A DNA stretch of 19,232 bases from Endomicrobiia bacterium. GTDB taxonomy: Bacteria; Elusimicrobiota; Endomicrobiia; PHAN01. Made by a program: the position numbers and the translations under genes. Shown here in pieces: positions 15,452 to 19,232 of this stretch; the stretch's first letter is position 1, and the number at the start of each line of letters is the position of its first letter. The stretch spans positions 1 through 19,232 of the forward strand of contig JASEHK010000010.1 in assembly GCA_030018875.1 (NCBI GenBank), written 5' to 3'. The notes below the pieces were generated by a model. That model saw only the letters and a program-made list of their open reading frames with translations, was not told where the DNA came from and made no database searches.

Positions 15452-15477
15452 AATAAACGCTTATCAAAAATAAATAA

Positions 15478-15509
15478 AGTAACAAAGTAACAAAGTAACA
15501 AAGTAACAA
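15478..15509. repeat. Perfect tandem repeat, 4 x AGTAACAA
   Basis: Four exact head-to-tail copies of the 8-base unit AGTAACAA occupy 15478-15509, between the ATPase stop (15451) and the ribosome binding site AAGGAG (15513-15518) of the next gene. The surrounding leader is AT-rich. A perfect microsatellite with an 8-base unit in a leader is a candidate for slippage-mediated change in copy number, which would alter promoter or leader spacing without shifting a reading frame. Confidence 0.95.
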
Positions 15510-15526
15510 ATAAAGGAGTAGCGATA

Positions 15527-16879
15527 ATGGAATCGAAAAACGCCGAGTTCATAAGCAAGTATTACGGCGACGCCCTTGTCAGGGGGCTTATTTCAAAACA
15601 GGCCCAAAGATACGGACACGCGATAGGATGGGGCAAGGTCTTGTCCGAGCGCGGATGGACATTGCCGGTAAAGGAAGTGCCGCCGGAGCGGATAGGGGAA
15701 CTTCTCGACGATAAACTCGACATATTTTTTCCGATACGAGTAAAGGACGACTCGGAACTCGTAATAATCTGGGACATAGAATATTTCAACAACACCGAAC
15801 CCGGATGGCTCTTCGACCGCAAAAACCAGAAGACCGTGTTCTCATGGATGGCGCCGGCGTTTCTTATGGTCGAAGACATACTTAAATCCTACGGCATAAA
15901 ATACGCCATAGACGTTACGATGTCGGGCATACACGTATGGTCGAAAGTCCGCGCGGGCTCGGCCGGATTCAATGCCCTGGCCGACGAAGGCACTCTGCTT
16001 GCGTCGCTGGAGGAAAAATACGCCGAGGTTGTGCCGTCGGACTTAAAACGGCTGAAACCCGTGGCGCCCGAACTTGGACGCGCGTACAACGCCGCCGGAA
16101 AGATACTCGAGTTCTTCACCCACGAACTTATCCGTCGCAACCGGAAGGAAAATCCGACTGCGATACCCGTAACCATATCCGACACTCCGCAGTTCGGCGA
16201 GCGCTACCCCTATTCGGGCATCTCGTCCGACCTGACGCAATACGGGCACCCCATATTTATGCGCTGCATCAGGGCATTCTGCTCGGCGCACCAAAAATCC
16301 ATATTCCGCGGTTTCGAAGAACTCGGTCCCGCCGTGGACGTCATAAAGACCGGCGGCATCACTTATTCCGACGCCGCGAGAATAATGTGGGACGCCGACG
16401 AAGCAATTAAGTTTTATCGCGACAACTTCGCCGCTTCCTCGATAGATATTCCCGATTCGTCGGACGGATGGCTCGCCGCCGCGAAGGCCTACTCGAAAAG
16501 CGAACTCAAAGACAAGCACATGGAATGGGAAACCGCCGAACCGTATGACTATGTCAGCGAGGACAAACGCGGCCTGTATTACAATTTCTTCGACCGGCGG
16601 CAAGCAAACCCTGCATTGCTGACTCCCGTAAATCTTCAGACACTCGGCGAAGAGTTCGGCAACGACGGGGCGACCGAGGCGAAAAAAATCTTCCGGGACA
16701 TAGCGAATTGCTATGCCGACGATACGCTCGGATGGTATGACCCCGTCAAGTTCACCGGCATAGACTGGAAAAAATATGACCCTCAAATGGCCGCGGACTT
16801 CTGGGGGAGGGTGTATTGGTCATTGCATAAAATGGGACTGGGCCGGGGCAGCGGACATTCGCAGGAACGGAAAAAATAA
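15527..16879 (+). CDS. Putative stand-alone archaeo-eukaryotic primase (AEP) superfamily protein
   Basis: Uncharacterised 450-residue protein whose central part resembles the small catalytic subunit of archaeal/eukaryotic-type primases. Motif I is VIIWDIEYF with Asp83 and Glu85 (DxD/E metal site). Motif II is DVTMSGIHVWSKV (129-141), fitting the small-x-His pattern with His136. The segment from Asp235 to Lys257 (SDLTQYG...FMRCIRAFCSAHQKS) resembles the primase block D..VT.D.HR-L-IR-x-P-x-S-x-H-x-K, with Arg246, Arg249, Ser253, His255 and Lys257; Asp235 (or Asp219) would be the third metal ligand. The C-terminal 170 residues are unassigned. There is no helicase, ligase or CRISPR domain in the protein or next to it. 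AAGGAG at 15513-15518 sits 8 bases before the ATG. The assignment is by motif pattern only; the gene itself is certain. Confidence 0.7.
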   Translation: MESKNAEFISKYYGDALVRGLISKQAQRYGHAIGWGKVLSERGWTLPVKEVPPERIGELLDDKLDIFFPIRVKDDSELVIIWDIEYFNNTEPGWLFDRKNQKTVFSWMAPAFLMVEDILKSYGIKYAIDVTMSGIHVWSKVRAGSAGFNALADEGTLLASLEEKYAEVVPSDLKRLKPVAPELGRAYNAAGKILEFFTHELIRRNRKENPTAIPVTISDTPQFGERYPYSGISSDLTQYGHPIFMRCIRAFCSAHQKSIFRGFEELGPAVDVIKTGGITYSDAARIMWDADEAIKFYRDNFAASSIDIPDSSDGWLAAAKAYSKSELKDKHMEWETAEPYDYVSEDKRGLYYNFFDRRQANPALLTPVNLQTLGEEFGNDGATEAKKIFRDIANCYADDTLGWYDPVKFTGIDWKKYDPQMAADFWGRVYWSLHKMGLGRGSGHSQERKK

Positions 16880-17253
16880 AAAATGTAAGGCCGTCGAAAT
16901 ACTGAGTTTTCACCAAAGTCGCAGGGCGCTGTATTTATTAATTTTGAAATCTCGGTAATATAGCCGCCGCGCCATAAAACGATTCTCCGACGATAAAACC
17001 GTAATGCGGTGGGGTGGGGGGTAAGAAGGTTTCGTCGTGGTCTCGGCGGCGACATACGAGTGGAAGACAACAAACCCAACAGCAGCCGCTTCATATTTAC
17101 CATCCCCGACATAACGTAACTCTGCCGCTCGTTATAAAACCTCAACTCGGCCACATACCGCTCTCGCCGCAATTTCCGATACGGCTGCAACGAGACAGTC
17201 CGTTAAAGTGCTATAATTATAACATCATCGCTTCAACAACCAGAGGAGGATTT
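16880..17253. other. 374-base intergenic region, no convincing gene
   Basis: No + strand frame here has both a ribosome binding site and a conserved-looking product. A minus-strand frame (16783-17190) is open but Arg-rich, unlike neighbouring genes in codon use, and overlaps the preceding gene. A G-rich run (GG-T-GGGG-T-GGGGGG, 17008-17021) is preceded by ACCGTAATGCGGT, a short imperfect palindrome (16998-17010). ATAAAAC occurs three times (about 16974, 16993 and 17134). The 3' end carries the promoter and leader of the next gene. The rest could hold a small RNA, a decayed gene or a dispersed intergenic repeat. Confidence 0.5.
17209..17217 (+). promoter_or_regulatory. Extended -10 sigma70-type promoter
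   Basis: TGCTATAAT (17209-17217) is a perfect extended -10 element (TGn followed by TATAAT). No good -35 hexamer lies at 16-18 bases upstream, which is common for extended -10 promoters. Transcription would start near 17224, giving a leader of about 30 bases before the ATG at 17254, with AGGAGG at 17244-17249. Confidence 0.6.
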
Positions 17254-17859
17254 ATGGTTAAAAAAATAGTTTTATGGGCAGCGGGAGCGCTATTAATTAT
17301 CGCTATTTTGACGCTCGCGCGCGCGGGATTTTTTACAGGCGTGAGAGTGGAGGAAAAGGAAGTCGGACATTTCATCCTTGTGTATAAAAAAGGCGAGGGC
17401 GCGTACAAAAACTCCGCCTCCGTAATGACCGCCGTTTACGACAAACTCGTCATGGAAAAAATCGAAACGGACAAGGGATTCGGATATTACTACGACGACC
17501 CGAGGAAAGTTCCGGCGGAAAACCTCAGATGGATAGCCGGTTACATCGTTGATAACGAAAAAGCGGCGGCGCGCGCCAAAAAGTATTTTCAGGTGAAGAA
17601 ATTCCCGGCGACGAGAGCGCTGACAGCCGAGTTTCCGCTCAAGGGAAAACTTAGTATACTCGCCGGCATAATCAAAGTATATCCGGCGATGAAGCGCCAC
17701 GCCGTCAAAAAAGGTTTTCCAATGGCTCCTGTTATGGAGATATACGACGGTAAGTCCAAAAAAATAACTTATGTAACGTCGCTCGACCCCGAGTTCGACG
17801 CTATCGGGTTCTACGAGCCGAAGAAGCCGGCGGGCGCGAAAAAACAGGCATCCAAATAA
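17254..17859 (+). CDS. Membrane-anchored GyrI/SOUL-like (effector-binding fold) protein
   Basis: A 201-residue protein with an N-terminal transmembrane anchor (about 4-26) followed by a GyrI-like small-molecule-binding domain, the fold shared with SOUL proteins and the TEX264 family. The characteristic pattern is seen: GHFILVYKKGEGAYKNSASVM (38-58), then GFGYYYDDPRKVPAENLRWIAGYIV (75-99), matching the family's Y-x-G-x-Y and YYDDP-x-x-VP-x-x-LR-x-x-G blocks. The tail is Lys/Pro/Ala-rich. ATG 17254 is chosen because AGGAGG lies 4 bases upstream, a strong promoter sits just before, and the protein then begins with the membrane segment; the open frame extending upstream to about 17014 is noncoding in character. 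The ligand is unknown. A short membrane protein gene follows by 14 bases. Confidence 0.82.
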   Translation: MVKKIVLWAAGALLIIAILTLARAGFFTGVRVEEKEVGHFILVYKKGEGAYKNSASVMTAVYDKLVMEKIETDKGFGYYYDDPRKVPAENLRWIAGYIVDNEKAAARAKKYFQVKKFPATRALTAEFPLKGKLSILAGIIKVYPAMKRHAVKKGFPMAPVMEIYDGKSKKITYVTSLDPEFDAIGFYEPKKPAGAKKQASK

Positions 17860-17873
17860 GGGGGAGGGGACAA

Positions 17874-18110
17874 GTGATAAAAAAATCAAAAACGGCTGCC
17901 GTCGTAGCGGCAGCGGGCATATTGACAATTATCGGCGCGCTTCTGCGCGGAGTCATGGATTCCCGAAGAATGCGATTGATTGAGGAAGAAAATAAGTTGC
18001 TTCTGGCGTGGATTGAAAACCGGCACGACTCCGGCTGGGCCGAACGCGTGTCGGATTGGGCCAAGCAAAAGGCCGCAATGCGCGTAAACGGCCGCGGCGA
18101 CGGAGATTGA
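17874..18110 (+). CDS. Small single-pass membrane protein, uncharacterised
   Basis: A 78-residue protein with a GTG start preceded by a strong purine-rich ribosome binding site (GGGGGAGGGG, 17860-17869). It has one N-terminal hydrophobic helix (about 7-25, AAVVAAAGILTIIGALL). A charged helical stretch (RRMRLIEEENKLLLAWIE) could form a short coiled coil, and the tail is basic. I recognise no family. It follows the GyrI/SOUL-like gene by 14 bases and is probably in the same transcript. Confidence 0.65.
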   Translation: MIKKSKTAAVVAAAGILTIIGALLRGVMDSRRMRLIEEENKLLLAWIENRHDSGWAERVSDWAKQKAAMRVNGRGDGD

Positions 18111-18163
18111 TTCCGCGACGAGGGCGCGAAAAAACCTTATGCGATAAAGTAAGGATGTCAGAA

Positions 18164-19232
18164 ATGAACCGCCGCGAAAAACAATGCATCGCCTTTCTTA
18201 AACGACTCGTCTCGACAAAAAGCTATTCGGGACAAGAGACGGCCGTTTCCAAAATCATAGCCGCCGAGATGAGACATCTGGGTTACGACGAAGTCCGCGC
18301 GGATTCGTTCCATAACGTCGTCGGAATAATCGGCGACGGAAGCGGTGTTAGGATTTTATTCGACGCCCACACGGACACGGTCGGAATAGCCGACCCGAAA
18401 AACTGGAAAACCGCCCCGTTCAAAGCCGTCATAAAAAGCGGACGGCTCTACGGACGCGGCGCCGCCGACGACAAAGGCTCCGTCGCGGCGATGGTCTACG
18501 CCGGAGCGGCTTTGAAAAAATCCGCGCGCGCGGACGGCTTCACGCTTATGGTGTCGGCGTCGGCCCTGGAAGAAACGGGCGGTACCGAGTGGCTTGACTT
18601 CATCACGAAAAAACTCAAATTCCGTCCGGACTTCGCGGTCATAGGCGAGCCGTCGGACTTAAAAGTTATACGCGGTCATAAGGGGCGCGCGGAATTCAAA
18701 ATCGCGGCGGTCGGAAAATCGGCGCATGCGAGCATCCCCGAAAAAGGCGTCAATGCCGTCCACAAAGCGGCCGCGCTCGTCGGAAAAATCGCCGCGCTAA
18801 ACAAAAAATATAAAGCCGCGGAACTCGGGCGGCCGGTCATATCCGTTACCCTTATCGAGACTCAAAACGCATCCATCAACACGATACCCGAACGTTGCGT
18901 TTTCTACATAGACCGACGGACAGTGGAGACCGAAACGCGGCGGCGCGTGGAAAACGAAATCCGCAAGGCCTGCGGCCGCGACGGGAAAATCGAATACGTC
19001 AAGTATTATAGCCCGTGGGTCATCGGCGCAAATCACCCCTTGATCAAGGCCTCCGCAAAGGCATTTAGAAACGCCTACGGCAATGCTCCGAAAATAGTGA
19101 CGTGGCCGTTCTGCACGAACGGCTCGCACACGATGGGCGACAGGGGAATACCGTCGGTGGGCTTCGGCCCCGGAAAAGAAGAGCACGCCCACATCGCCAA
19201 CGAAAGTATTGCTCTTGCCGACGTAGTTCGGG
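18164..19232 (+). CDS. M20 family metallopeptidase, YgeY-like (3' partial)
   Basis: Zinc-dependent hydrolase of the M20 (ArgE/DapE/CPG2) family, open to the window end. ATG 18164 is chosen because AAGGA (18151-18155) lies 8 bases upstream; the in-frame ATG at 18155 overlaps that site. Metal-site motifs are DAHTDTVG (67-74, His69 and catalytic Asp71), GRGAADDKG (97-105, bridging Asp102), LEETGG (135-140, catalytic Glu136 and metal Glu137) and GEPSD (161-165). The dimerisation-domain segment GKSAHAS (184-190) carries the usual His, and the last metal His is in EEHAHIANE near the edge. The block TWPFCTNGSHTMGDRGIPSVGFGPG and the DTVGIADPKNW motif fit the YgeY (selenium-metabolism-linked hydrolase) group better than DapE or ArgE. 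The substrate is unknown. About 30 residues or fewer are probably missing. Confidence 0.92.
   Translation, partial: MNRREKQCIAFLKRLVSTKSYSGQETAVSKIIAAEMRHLGYDEVRADSFHNVVGIIGDGSGVRILFDAHTDTVGIADPKNWKTAPFKAVIKSGRLYGRGAADDKGSVAAMVYAGAALKKSARADGFTLMVSASALEETGGTEWLDFITKKLKFRPDFAVIGEPSDLKVIRGHKGRAEFKIAAVGKSAHASIPEKGVNAVHKAAALVGKIAALNKKYKAAELGRPVISVTLIETQNASINTIPERCVFYIDRRTVETETRRRVENEIRKACGRDGKIEYVKYYSPWVIGANHPLIKASAKAFRNAYGNAPKIVTWPFCTNGSHTMGDRGIPSVGFGPGKEEHAHIANESIALADVVR

Noticed and set aside
16043..16786. Minus-strand frame of 247 codons
   Set aside because: Antisense to the AEP-like gene, whose + strand product has a ribosome binding site and motif order; shadow frame.
15527..16879. LigD-type NHEJ polymerase identity for the AEP-like protein
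   Set aside because: No ligase or phosphoesterase domain, no Ku gene nearby, and the motif spacing fits the PriS-like pattern better.
16783..17190. Minus-strand frame of 135 codons covering the large intergenic gap
   Set aside because: Arg-rich with odd codon use, overlaps the preceding gene, no domain; kept only as a note on a possible remnant or repeat.
17014..17253. Upstream extension of the GyrI/SOUL-like gene in the same frame
   Set aside because: The promoter, the ribosome binding site and the N-terminal membrane helix all place the start at 17254; the extension would include the promoter itself.

Overview
This 19.2 kb window is a densely packed bacterial chromosome segment with every recognised gene on the + strand. 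Neighbouring genes often share an ATGA stop/start overlap or sit a few bases apart. It is protein-coding almost throughout, moderately GC-rich, and uses ATA heavily for isoleucine. Type IV pilus PilT, cytidylate kinase, IspH and a six-domain ribosomal protein S1 point to a Gram-negative-type bacterium. The order aroF-tyrA-aroA-(cmk-plsC-ispH-rpsA), together with the codon use, would fit an uncultured lineage such as Omnitrophota or Elusimicrobiota, but that placement is a low-confidence inference. I see no rRNA, tRNA, CRISPR array, insertion sequence or integrase.

Region 1 (1-7130) starts with the 3' part of a PilT-type pilus ATPase and a PgeF/YfiH-family protein. It continues as an aromatic amino acid operon: chorismate mutase/prephenate dehydratase (pheA), a HisC-like aminotransferase, DAHP synthase (aroF), prephenate dehydrogenase (tyrA) and EPSP synthase (aroA). 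Together these cover the first and sixth steps of the shikimate pathway and the whole branch from chorismate to Phe and Tyr. The aminotransferase is well placed to do the final transamination.

Region 2 (7131-12293) holds a visibly more AT-rich orphan D12-class adenine DNA methyltransferase, wedged between aroA and cmk. After it come cmk, plsC, ispH and rpsA, a conserved housekeeping run. The methyltransferase stop codon overlaps the cmk start codon, so the incoming gene is knitted into the operon.

Region 3 (12294-19232) is accessory. A two-helix small membrane protein precedes a SERCA-like P-type cation ATPase. A perfect four-copy 8-bp tandem repeat follows, directly upstream of the ribosome binding site of a 450-residue protein that looks like a stand-alone archaeo-eukaryotic primase (AEP) fold enzyme. 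A 374-bp gap without a convincing gene ends in a strong extended -10 promoter driving a membrane-anchored GyrI/SOUL-like protein and a tiny membrane protein. The window ends inside an M20 metallopeptidase of the YgeY type.

The most unusual items are the AEP-like protein with its tandem-repeat leader, the orphan methyltransferase inside a core operon, and the small membrane protein paired with the cation ATPase.
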